Shown: piece after piece, positions 1-7,146 of the stretch
How the letters are laid out: each line of letters begins with the position of its first letter
Position numbering within the stretch: the first letter of the stretch is position 1
Assembly (NCBI GenBank): GCA_028683555.1
Contig: JAQUHN010000012.1
Location: forward strand, 1-38,672
Length of the DNA: 38,672 bases
Source of the DNA: Geobacteraceae bacterium
GTDB taxonomy: Bacteria; Desulfobacterota; Desulfuromonadia; Geobacterales; Geobacteraceae
Direction of reading: 5' to 3'
The notes under the pieces: generated by a model
What the model was told of the DNA's origin: nothing
Seen by the model: the letters and a program-made list of their open reading frames with translations, nothing else
The model's database searches: none
Program-made: the position numbers and the translations under genes

Positions 1-1243
1 TCTTCACGGCCGGGATCCTGGTCAGGCCGTAAGACTTGCCGACGGAGCCGGTGCCGTTGCCGAGGATGCGCCCCAAGGTGGTTCCCTTGCGGATGTCTTC
101 ATTTATGGGCCGGTAAGCGCTTTTACCATCACCCCACGGCAGTATTCCGGCTTCCATGGCGACGCTCATCAGTACCGCACCTTCAATGGCGTCGATTCCC
201 ACGTCGTCCATTACCCGGTCACAAAGGGCAATATCGTCCAGGTCGCTGATGTTGCAGGCGCAGCCGAGGCCCCAGATGGTTTCGTACTCAAAGCCGGAGG
301 TCACGTATTCACCCTGCGAATTGACATACATCTGGGAGCACTTGATGATGCAGCCCGCATGGCAGCCATGGCTGGTGACGCCACCGCGCATCTTGATTAC
401 ATCGTGCATGGTTTCGCCGCAGATCTTTTCCGGATGATCGACTTTTCCGTAGCGGAAGTTTTTGGTCGGAAGGCCGCCTGCCTCATTCAGGATGTTGATC
501 AGGACATTGGTGCCATAGGCCGGTAGACCTTGGCCGGTGACCGGGTGGTCGAGGAGCCCCTTTGCCAGGATACGGGCCTGGGTCTTGAATTTCTCCGGGT
601 CGGCAATGGTGACGCCTGGTCCGCCAGTATCGTCGATGGTGATGTACTTGATCTTCTTGGAGCCCATGACCGCGCCGCCGCCGCCACGGCCGTGGCTGCG
701 GATATTGCCGTCCGGGTCCTTGACCGAGATGTTGGCCGACGCCATCCTGAATTCACCGGCAGGACCGATGGCCAGGACGCCGATTTTTTTGCCCAGTTTC
801 TCGCTCAGCGTTGTCATGACCTCGTAGTTCCCCCTGCCGATCAGGGCCGTTTCCTCGCTGATCGTTACGCCGTCTCTGTCAATATGGATGGCATACCACC
901 TGTCATCCTTCGGCATCCCCTCGATGATCAGCGCCTTGATGCCGAGCCTTGCCAGGTTCTGCGCCGCGGACCCGCCGGCGTTGCTTTCCTTGATGCCGCC
1001 GGTCAGCGGGCTCTTGAAACCGGCCGACAGACGCCCGGAGTTGGAGGCAGAGGTGGCGGTCAACAGGCCTGGTGCGAAAACCAGCTTGTTGTACTTGCCG
1101 AGCGGTTCGCAGGTGGGTGGGACTTCGCTCGCCACGATCGTTGACGTAAGTCCCCTGCCGCCCAGTCCCTTCAACTCGCCGGATACTGCCTCGGTTTTTA
1201 CTGAAAGAGTTGTCATGTCTATTCGGATAATCTTTTCTCCCAT
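1..1243 (-). CDS. Aldehyde:ferredoxin oxidoreductase (AOR family), N-terminal 414 residues; gene runs off the left edge
   Basis: AOR-family enzymes use a tungsten or molybdenum bis-pterin cofactor and a [4Fe-4S] cluster to oxidise aldehydes to acids with ferredoxin as acceptor, in the cytoplasm. The reading frame starts at ATG 1243 behind a strong Shine-Dalgarno (AAGGAGGAAGGT) and stays open to base 1. Visible motifs are the N-terminal AOR fold, the pterin-binding glycine run GRGGGGAVMGSKK near residue 195, and the cluster motif C-HAG-C-IIK-C around residues 295-305. Family members are about 580-650 aa, so roughly a third, including the fourth cysteine ligand, lies outside the window. The gene follows a LuxR-type regulator on the same strand, and the 333-bp gap carries a lux-box-like palindrome and a short leader ORF. 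The substrate cannot be told from sequence. Confidence 0.93.
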   Translation of the reverse strand, partial: MGEKIIRIDMTTLSVKTEAVSGELKGLGGRGLTSTIVASEVPPTCEPLGKYNKLVFAPGLLTATSASNSGRLSAGFKSPLTGGIKESNAGGSAAQNLARLGIKALIIEGMPKDDRWYAIHIDRDGVTISEETALIGRGNYEVMTTLSEKLGKKIGVLAIGPAGEFRMASANISVKDPDGNIRSHGRGGGGAVMGSKKIKYITIDDTGGPGVTIADPEKFKTQARILAKGLLDHPVTGQGLPAYGTNVLINILNEAGGLPTKNFRYGKVDHPEKICGETMHDVIKMRGGVTSHGCHAGCIIKCSQMYVNSQGEYVTSGFEYETIWGLGCACNISDLDDIALCDRVMDDVGIDAIEGAVLMSVAMEAGILPWGDGKSAYRPINEDIRKGTTLGRILGNGTGSVGKSYGLTRIPAVK

Positions 1244-1297
1244 ACCTTCCTCCTTTTTGGTAATTCATGAATTGTTGCCGCCCAATCAAACCTGCAT

Positions 1298-1345
1298 TCA
1301 GTAACACACGATTCGGAGAGATGCTCCTGCCGTGATTTTTGTCAT
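1298..1345 (-). CDS. Possible 15-codon leader peptide upstream of the AOR gene
   Basis: A short ORF (MTKITAGASLRIVCY, then TGA) begins at ATG 1345 directly behind a near-perfect ribosome binding site (GGAAGGAGGTGTGC). That site is as strong as the one of the AOR gene, which starts 54 nt after this ORF ends. Such a strong site on so short a frame suggests it is really translated, either as a regulatory leader or as a very small protein. No homologous family is recognised. The ORF lies between the lux-box-like palindrome and the AOR start, so it would be on the AOR transcript. Confidence 0.4.
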   Translation of the reverse strand: MTKITAGASLRIVCY

Positions 1346-1412
1346 GCACACCTCCTTCCCTGTTGCTTCTGATCATCATGCTGACATGATCCCAGATTTC
1401 AGCGTGCATTAA

Positions 1413-1432
1413 ACCTGTAAGAAATTACAGTC
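1413..1432. promoter_or_regulatory. Lux-box-like operator
   Basis: The 20-mer ACCTGTAAGAAATTACAGTC contains a perfect inverted repeat, CTGTAA-4-TTACAG. It closely follows the LuxR consensus (ACCTGT, eight bases, ACAGGT): the left half matches 7 of 7 positions and the right half 5 of 7. It is the right length and symmetry for a LuxR-family dimer and lies 170 bp upstream of the AOR start, beside a gene for a LuxR regulator with an autoinducer-domain fold. No convincing -35/-10 pair could be placed relative to it, so activation or repression is open. Confidence 0.55.
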
Positions 1433-1576
1433 ACTCTGCATTACGATGCTCTCGACAAATAACCTGGTTTCAACAAGGTTTGCGTGCAAAGTGCAATTAG
1501 TGTGTTAAAGGCGGATTTTCGATGTGGAATTCGTTCAAGGGTTTCCGGATGCCGGAGAAGGGGAGGGTCGAGCGGT

Positions 1577-2359
1577 TCAGTCCAGCTCGATGAGGCCGAG
1601 TCGGGTCGCGACTGCCACGGCCTGGGGTCTGTTTGTGGTGTCGAGTTTTGCCATGATATTGTAGATGTGATAATTGACAGTTCTTTCGCTTATTCCTAGG
1701 ATAATCGACATTTCCCAGGAGCTTTTGCCATGCTTCAACCAGTTGAGGACTTCCTTTTCGCGGGAGGAGAGGACAGGGCGATTCACGTTTGAAGGACTGC
1801 TGTGAAAGATATGGCAGAGGGCCAGGTGCAGGTGGTGAACAAGTATCTTCAGGATGGCTTCGGTTCGCCTGTTCTGCTGGATCAGGTGGCCGGCAAAGAT
1901 GAACCCGCTTCCGTGTTTGCCGGGGGCCTGAGGAGGCGAGCCATGGAAATAGCCTTCCCTGGCGCCGAAATCCATGTTCAGCGACATGACCTCTTTCGGC
2001 ACCACGGCCTTGACGTTCGGTGTCGTCAGGTAGGACAAGTGATTGATATTGTAGGTCCGGAAGGTCTCTCTTGTTGCGAAGTCGATACTGAAATAGTTAT
2101 TCGACAGGTACTCCCGGAGCCACTCCTCGGGGAAACTGATATTGAGGCCATAGGCAAGCATGAGGCCACGGCTGTCGTCGTGGTTGCCGAGCAGGACGCC
2201 CGCGAAATCGAAAGGGAACAACTCCCGGATTTTTGTGACCAGGGCGCTGAAGTCAGCCTCTGAATTGCAGTCAAGGCTTGATTGGATTACTTCGAGAAGT
2301 TTTATGGCATCATTGCCGGAAAGGCAAGAAATCAATTCTGGAGATTCCTGCTCAGACAT
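1577..2359 (-). CDS. LuxR-family transcriptional regulator with autoinducer-binding-like domain (LuxR solo)
   Basis: This 260-aa protein has the two-domain layout of quorum-sensing LuxR proteins: an N-terminal ligand domain (about residues 20-180) and a C-terminal LuxR helix-turn-helix (about 195-258, with LSSREKEVLNWL, GKSSWEM and ISERTVNYH). In the ligand pocket the W-x3-Y pair (EEWLREY) and the following Asp are kept. The Pro that normally follows that Asp is Phe here, and a later conserved Trp appears to be replaced. That pattern is typical of LuxR solos sensing other ligands. The start at ATG 2359 has an AGGTGAT ribosome binding site. No luxI-type synthase is in the window. The neighbouring lux-box-like site makes the AOR gene the obvious target (inference). 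Confidence 0.88.
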   Translation of the reverse strand: MSEQESPELISCLSGNDAIKLLEVIQSSLDCNSEADFSALVTKIRELFPFDFAGVLLGNHDDSRGLMLAYGLNISFPEEWLREYLSNNYFSIDFATRETFRTYNINHLSYLTTPNVKAVVPKEVMSLNMDFGAREGYFHGSPPQAPGKHGSGFIFAGHLIQQNRRTEAILKILVHHLHLALCHIFHSSPSNVNRPVLSSREKEVLNWLKHGKSSWEMSIILGISERTVNYHIYNIMAKLDTTNRPQAVAVATRLGLIELD

Positions 2360-2472
2360 GATATCACCTGCCGTATTGGGGGGGATCCGGGAATGGGTCG
2401 CAATTGCAGTGCTCTTTCAGAGTTTCCGGCAACGAAAAACAAAAAATATATTTTCCGCGTCATCGCTCGTTG

Positions 2473-2501
2473 ATTGTACGGAATTTGTGAAACAAGTTCA
2501 A
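2473..2501 (-). promoter_or_regulatory. Predicted sigma-70 promoter of the LuxR-type gene
   Basis: On the minus strand TTGAAC (2501-2496) is followed after 17 bp by TACAAT (2478-2473). The -10 matches 5 of 6 and the -35 matches 4 of 6 consensus positions. Transcription would start near 2466, giving a leader of about 105 nt before ATG 2359. Confidence 0.5.
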
Positions 2502-2793
2502 TGATTAAATAATATTTCTCCTTTTCTCATACATCCATATGGATACGCCTTCAAATATTTGTTTTGCTGTCCACAAAGGATATCAGTTTGTTCATGATGA
2601 GAAGTTGGTTTTGGAGGTTCAATTGAATGTAAAAATGTCAAGGGTATCCCGTTTTCTCACTCAGATAATTCGGCAGAGCCTGGCAATATCCTTGGCTGTT
2701 CTTTAGAACAAGCGGGATGCATGCAAAAAAAAATCCTTCAAGCTTCTTCAGGGCTTCATTCAGTTCTTCGCGACCCACAGAAGTGGCCTTCTC

Positions 2794-2985
2794 TTAAATT
2801 TCGGCCTGATATTTATCTATCAGTTCTGCAATTTCAGATAATCGTACCAAGGCATCTAAAAAATTGTCGGTTGCAGATGTCGTTCCAAGGGATTCGGACG
2901 GTACTGGTTTATCCTCCAGTAGTTTCCTTAGGGCGGGGAAATCTCCCCATTTTTGCTCGCGGTGTGTTTCTGCTGTTAAGCTCAT
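2794..2985 (-). CDS. Small hypothetical protein (63 aa)
   Basis: The start chosen is ATG 2985, with a good ribosome binding site (GGGAGGTGTCAG), rather than an upstream in-frame ATG at 3030 that lacks one. The protein begins MSLTAETHREQKWGDF and is hydrophilic and probably mostly helical. It has no signal peptide, cysteines or membrane segment. No family is recognised. It stands alone, transcribed away from the ABC exporter, in an AT-richer region than its neighbours. The clear ribosome binding site is the main argument that it is real. Confidence 0.5.
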   Translation of the reverse strand: MSLTAETHREQKWGDFPALRKLLEDKPVPSESLGTTSATDNFLDALVRLSEIAELIDKYQAEI

Positions 2986-3471
2986 CTGACACCTCCCTGA
3001 CGGCATTATCCTGGTGAATGTTGGAAACACATTTCGAGAAATCTTCCGTCGCTTATTTTATATACCTAAAAATCATTTATAAAAATAAGGAACTACGCCC
3101 CCAAATAAGTCAAAAGGGCGGGGAAAGGGTAAATAGGGCCACTTCTCGTATTTTGTTGGTAAAAATCCGCGAGTGGCCCTGCTAATCTCAGCAAAACCTG
3201 CAAATATCCCTGTTGGTTCTGGAAGCGAAGTACTGCAAGAAAACCACCCAACCAGCACGTTGGTTCGGAATCCTCAGAAAATTAACAAAAGGTTACTTGA
3301 TGAATTGGAAACTGGGGGATACTATACCGAATATGCTGATTTACCCTGCAAGAATAAGAAATGGTAAGGCCACTTTTCACTATTAACTTGCAATTCAAAG
3401 AATCTGCCGATAAAAATTCCAAACATCCTGCTGCAGGAGAGTCCTCCCGAGATGTGTCATGAGTCCATTAA
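2986..3471. other. Gene-poor stretch with a 9-bp inverted repeat
   Basis: No convincing gene lies in this 486-bp stretch. AGGGCCACT at 3135-3143 is matched by its exact complement AGTGGCCCT at 3172-3180, a possible 9-bp stem with a 28-nt loop. A related sequence (GGCCACTTTTCAC) recurs near 3366. A 64-codon open frame at 3173-3367 would start at a GTG inside the repeat, has no ribosome binding site and looks like no known family. The stretch may be the remnant of a lost gene or element. Confidence 0.4.
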
Positions 3472-4176
3472 ATGATTGAATTGAAAAACGTTATCAAACG
3501 ATACGGTTCCCTTACCGCTGTTGACGATGTCTCTTTCTCTGTGATGGCAGGAGAGTGTTTCGCGCTGCTGGGACCCAATGGGGCAGGGAAAACAACGATC
3601 GTCAAGATGCTGCTCGACTTTACCCGGCCGACAGCAGGCAGCTTGTCAATAGGTGGTATTCCAAGTTTTCGGGCAGAATGCCGATCAGCAATCGGCTATC
3701 TGGCTGAGAACCACCATATTCCGCCATACCTTACAGGATGGCAGTACCTGCTGCGTTGTGCCGAATTATTGGATGTCTGCCGGTCCGATGCCGTAGATCA
3801 ATGCCGACGCATTGTCGAACTGATCGGCATGCAAGGCCGGGAGAATACCACGGCGGGCACCTATTCCAAGGGCATGATGCAACGGTTCGGATTGGGCGCT
3901 GCGCTGGTGGGAGAGCCGAAGCTGTTGATTCTCGACGAGCCTACCTCCGGTTTGGATCCCATCGGCATCAGGGAAACACGCCAGTTGCTGGAATCACTGA
4001 AAGAGCAAGGCATGACCATCTTCCTGAATTCGCACCTGCTGTCGGAAGTTGAAAAAATCTGCGACACTGCGGCTATAATCAACCGCGGCACGCTTTTGGT
4101 AAAAGACTCGATTTCCGCAATTGCCAAGGATGGCGATACACTGGAAGATGTGTTTGTGCGGTTGGTGAAAGGTTGA
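3472..4176 (+). CDS. ABC transporter ATP-binding protein (NatA/CcmA type)
   Basis: This 234-aa ATPase energises an ABC-2-type exporter with the membrane protein encoded just downstream. Walker A is GPNGAGKTT (about residues 34-42). The signature is the CcmA/NatA variant YSKGMMQRFG instead of LSGGQ. Walker B is LLILDEPTSGLD, followed by the H-loop histidine in NSHLLSE. The stop is separated by one base from the permease ATG, so the two genes are one transcription unit. ATG 3472 has no good Shine-Dalgarno of its own; a 7-codon ORF (3452-3475) ends in an ATGA overlap with it, so translational coupling is possible. The exported substrate is unknown. Confidence 0.92.
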   Translation: MIELKNVIKRYGSLTAVDDVSFSVMAGECFALLGPNGAGKTTIVKMLLDFTRPTAGSLSIGGIPSFRAECRSAIGYLAENHHIPPYLTGWQYLLRCAELLDVCRSDAVDQCRRIVELIGMQGRENTTAGTYSKGMMQRFGLGAALVGEPKLLILDEPTSGLDPIGIRETRQLLESLKEQGMTIFLNSHLLSEVEKICDTAAIINRGTLLVKDSISAIAKDGDTLEDVFVRLVKG

Positions 4177-4177
4177 T

Positions 4178-5026
4178 ATGAAAACGTCGAATGCGTTTCC
4201 CACCATTACGCGGATTGCCAAATATACGTTTAATGATGAAGTGCGGCAGAAAAGCTTTCTCATCATGTTCGCTATCTGCGCCATCTGCGTCTTTCTTGTT
4301 CGTGGCTGCTATCACGGCGATTACCTGGTGAACGGCCAGAGTCTTGATCCCGGAACCGTTGTCAGGGCTTTATCGAAAGTGATTTTCCACATCCTTGCGG
4401 CCGGCGTCATGGTCATCGCGGCTCTCCTTGCGATGCGGATATTCCGGCGTGACCGGAACGAAGGTCTGCAATCGTGTGTTTTGTCGAAACCGATAGGCCG
4501 CTGGCAGTATGTTGCCGGAAAGGTCCTCGGATTATGGGGCTTGTCGGTGCTGTTCATGTTCACCTTGCATGGCATCATGTTCCTGATTACATCAATCAAT
4601 GTGAATGTCATCATGCCGGAATATCTCGTTGCCTCGCTGGTCTGTTCCATCAACCTGCTTTTTGTGATTGTTGCGGTGCTTCTCTTGTCGCTCCTGATGC
4701 CCGATATTGTCGCTTTTCTTGCGGTCCTGGGTGTTGGTGTCGTGGGCTTTGTGGCTGATGGCATAGCTGCCGCCAGCCAGAGCCAGATGGCGCAGATGAT
4801 GATGCTGCAATCGGGCAACGCCCCACAATCGAACCTGACATGGTGGAAAGTTGTGTATTATGTATGGCCGAAGCTCCTGGGCGTTCAGCAGTCGGCAACT
4901 GCGATGATCGGCAGCGAATCCTTCACTGGATTCGGCCCTTTCTATCCTCTTGTCAATGTCCTTCTTTACTGCCTTGTTCTTGGTGCGTTGCTGTTCCTGC
5001 GGTTCAGGAAAGAAGACATTATCTGA
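4178..5026 (+). CDS. ABC-2 type transporter permease
   Basis: This 282-aa integral membrane protein has about six hydrophobic segments: residues 24-44, 68-90, 120-140, 145-175, 178-200 and 258-275. It has the general form of the ABC2_membrane_2 family, whose members pair with a single CcmA/NatA-type ATPase. An extracytoplasmic loop between segments 1 and 2 and a longer one after segment 5, rich in Gln and Met, are typical. It starts one base after the ATPase stop codon. The gene ends in TGA at 5024-5026, and a degenerate copy of the dispersed repeat begins on that stop codon, so the repeat may have replaced the native downstream sequence. Confidence 0.9.
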   Translation: MKTSNAFPTITRIAKYTFNDEVRQKSFLIMFAICAICVFLVRGCYHGDYLVNGQSLDPGTVVRALSKVIFHILAAGVMVIAALLAMRIFRRDRNEGLQSCVLSKPIGRWQYVAGKVLGLWGLSVLFMFTLHGIMFLITSINVNVIMPEYLVASLVCSINLLFVIVAVLLLSLLMPDIVAFLAVLGVGVVGFVADGIAAASQSQMAQMMMLQSGNAPQSNLTWWKVVYYVWPKLLGVQQSATAMIGSESFTGFGPFYPLVNVLLYCLVLGALLFLRFRKEDII

Positions 5027-5262
5027 TTTTCATCCGGAAGCGGCCCTTTTTCCAAATCTCGGCATCAATCCGCGCACTTGCATGTGCGGCGCAGCTGTGT
5101 ACGCCCCCGCGCAACTGTTTGATTTTGACTCGTCCGAAGGACTCGCCCTACGGGTAGCCGGCGCTGTCAACCTTTGCATGCAAAAGATTCTGGACTTTGG
5201 AAAAATTTGCTCGTTTCCCCTATGAAAACTGCGTCGCCGCCATCCGGAGTTTTCGGATGGCC
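5025..5262. repeat. Degenerate copy of the dispersed MITE-like repeat
   Basis: The sequence opens with GATTTTCATCCGGAAGCGG, close to the left end of the two intact copies. It keeps recognisable blocks such as CAATCCGCG, GTGCGGCG, GTACGCC and CGCAACT in the same order over the first 120 bp. After that it diverges, is about 60 bp longer than the intact 178-bp copies, and ends with the imperfect right end TTTTCGGATGG. No target duplication is visible. It appears to be an old, diverged member of the family. Confidence 0.6.
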
Positions 5263-5322
5263 ATTTTCCGGCTTTGCGGGATGATGTGAAAACCTGCCAG
5301 TCTTTAAAAAAGGAATCTACTG

Positions 5323-5814
5323 ATGAACACCTCGATAGCAGTCGTGCGCCGTTCTCCGGAGGAGCAGGTTCGTCTGGAAGCGATGTTGCAAGAGATCGTC
5401 GAGCATCGCTTGAAATTTAATGAAATTATTGGTCTTCGCGTTGCATCCTTCGACCCGGAAACGCCGCGATTATCATTCGATATGCGCCCGGAACTGGTCG
5501 GCAGTTACATTCATAATCGTCTCCATGGAGGTGTCATTGCAACGGCACTTGATACGGTTGGCGGCTTTGCCGTTACTATGGGGCTTGCCGAAAAACACGC
5601 AGATGAAACAGCGGAACAGATTACCGTGCGTCTCGGTCGCATCGGCACCATTGATTTGCGCGTGGATTACCTTCACCAAGGTGTCGGGCGCAGTTTCCAT
5701 GCCAGCGCGAAAGTTGTCCGTCTCGGAGGACGGATTGCCTCCGTGCGGATGGAGTTGCTGAACGATGCCGATCTGTTGATTGCGACCGGTACGGCTGCTT
5801 ATATAATTAGTTGA
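5323..5814 (+). CDS. Hotdog-fold acyl-CoA thioesterase (PaaI/YigI-like)
   Basis: A 163-aa single-domain protein of the usual length for this family. After a helical N-terminus (about 40 residues) comes the hotdog fold, with the conserved segment NRLHGGVIATALDTVGG near residues 66-82. The HGG motif caps the central helix, which forms the CoA-thioester site. Such enzymes hydrolyse medium-chain or aryl acyl-CoA in the cytoplasm. ATG 5323 is preceded by AAAGGAATCTACTG. It is the first of five rightward genes for small-molecule redox and transport functions and may relieve CoA sequestration in that pathway (inference). Confidence 0.88.
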   Translation: MNTSIAVVRRSPEEQVRLEAMLQEIVEHRLKFNEIIGLRVASFDPETPRLSFDMRPELVGSYIHNRLHGGVIATALDTVGGFAVTMGLAEKHADETAEQITVRLGRIGTIDLRVDYLHQGVGRSFHASAKVVRLGGRIASVRMELLNDADLLIATGTAAYIIS

Positions 5815-5903
5815 CCGTCGGTTTTCAGGGTTGGTTGGATTCTTCATGCGAGGTTTGCAGCACTTTTCCCCCAGTTTCTTTTAGAAAGGAGACATGACTG
5901 ATC

Positions 5904-6194
5904 ATGAGTAAAATTGTCGTACTTGCACGAGTCAAGGCCAGGCAGGATTCCATGGAAACCGTGAAATGTGAGCTTCTCAACATGGTTGAACCAACCAGGA
6001 ACGAAGCCGGTTGCATTGACTACCAGTTGCATCAGGATACGGAAGATCCGGCGGTTTTTGTTTTCTACGAGACGTGGGAGAGTGCAGCCGCCCTGGAAAA
6101 GCATAAGGAAACGGATCATTACCGGCACTATGCGGCAACCGTATTCGGCCTGATTGAGGAAAGGGTCGTGAACAAATTGATAAGGATAGCGTAA
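5904..6194 (+). CDS. Antibiotic biosynthesis monooxygenase (ABM) / YgiN-like protein
   Basis: A 96-aa protein covering one complete ABM domain: the strand MSKIVVLARVKARQ, the helix with MVEPTRNEAGCIDYQLHQD, then FVFYETWESAAALEKHKETDHY. The last block is the conserved W-x8-H-x4-H region of dimeric ferredoxin-like ABM proteins. Relatives include the quinol monooxygenase YgiN and heme-degrading and polyketide-tailoring oxygenases. ATG 5904 lies 12 bases after AAAGGAG, a somewhat long spacing. The gene ends 44 bp before the nitroreductase gene, so co-transcription is likely. In an anaerobe it may serve quinone chemistry or protection from oxygen (inference). Confidence 0.88.
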   Translation: MSKIVVLARVKARQDSMETVKCELLNMVEPTRNEAGCIDYQLHQDTEDPAVFVFYETWESAAALEKHKETDHYRHYAATVFGLIEERVVNKLIRIA

Positions 6195-6238
6195 GGGCAC
6201 GATATTACAGCATCTTGATAGAATTAGGAGGCTAAATT

Positions 6239-7075
6239 ATGCTGTCATTTTCCGTTGACCGGCAAAAATGCACCCGTTGCGGCCAGTGCGTCCAGGACTG
6301 TCCGGTTAAGATCATTGCCTTTGATGGCAACTACCCTGCCATTGCTGCTGAAAGGGAGGGATCCTGCTTCGAGTGTCAGCACTGCATGGCGGTCTGCCCG
6401 ACCGGAGCAGTGTCAATCCTTGGCAAAAATCCCGCAGAAAGCGCCTCTCTGGCGGGTAATCTGCCCGTTCCTGAAAAGCTGGAGACTCTTATAAAGGGTC
6501 GTCGTTCGGTTCGCCAATACAAGGACGAAAACATGAAACCGGAAGTCATCCAACGACTTCTCGATGTCTCCTGTCATGCACCGACCGGGGTCAATTTCCG
6601 CCAGGTTCTTTTTACGGTCGTTGATGACCGGGAGATTATGGCTGATCTGCGTCGGGAAACAATGGCAGGACTGGGCCGCCTGTTGCGTGAGGGGAAGCTG
6701 CCTCCTGGAAGGGAGTATTTCAACGATTGTGTCCGGGCCTGGGAAGAAGAGGGGATCGACACCATTTATCGCGGAGCGCCCCATCTGGTCGTCGCTTCGG
6801 CGCCGCGGGATTGCCCGACTCCGGAAGCAGACTGCATTATCGCGCTTGCCTATTTCGAACTTTTCGCCCAGAGCCTTGGTGTCGGCACTGTATGGAATGG
6901 CCTTGCGAGATGGACCTATACTGAACTGCTCCCGGAACTGAGTGTCAAGCTCGGTATTCCCGAAAATCATCGGATTGGCTACGTGATGGCTTTTGGCATG
7001 CCTGACGTCCAGTATCATCGTACCGTGCAGCGCGGACCGGCACGGGTTGCCAGGGTGTCGTGGCAGAAGAGCTGA
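6239..7075 (+). CDS. Nitroreductase with N-terminal 2[4Fe-4S] ferredoxin domain
   Basis: A 278-aa fusion. Residues 1-60 form a bacterial-type ferredoxin: C11-x2-C14-x2-C17-x3-C21-P and C43-x2-C46-x2-C49-x3-C53-P. From about residue 80 an FMN nitroreductase domain follows: GRRSVRQYKDENM, then CHAPTGVNFRQVLFTVVDD, and the C-terminal AQSLGVGTVWNG helix. Such proteins accept electrons from reduced ferredoxin rather than NAD(P)H and reduce nitroaromatics, quinones or flavins (family knowledge). ATG 6239 has a perfect AGGAGG eight bases upstream. It sits in the middle of the thioesterase-ABM-nitroreductase-MFS-FAD oxidoreductase series. Confidence 0.93.
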   Translation: MLSFSVDRQKCTRCGQCVQDCPVKIIAFDGNYPAIAAEREGSCFECQHCMAVCPTGAVSILGKNPAESASLAGNLPVPEKLETLIKGRRSVRQYKDENMKPEVIQRLLDVSCHAPTGVNFRQVLFTVVDDREIMADLRRETMAGLGRLLREGKLPPGREYFNDCVRAWEEEGIDTIYRGAPHLVVASAPRDCPTPEADCIIALAYFELFAQSLGVGTVWNGLARWTYTELLPELSVKLGIPENHRIGYVMAFGMPDVQYHRTVQRGPARVARVSWQKS

Positions 7076-7146
7076 TTCGCTGAAAGAGAAATGCATTCTT
7101 CCGCAACTATTCGATTGTGCTGGTAAGGTCTGAAACGAGGATTTTA

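Noticed and set aside
3173-3367. 64-codon plus-strand frame
   Set aside because: It starts at a GTG inside an inverted repeat, without a ribosome binding site, and resembles no family.
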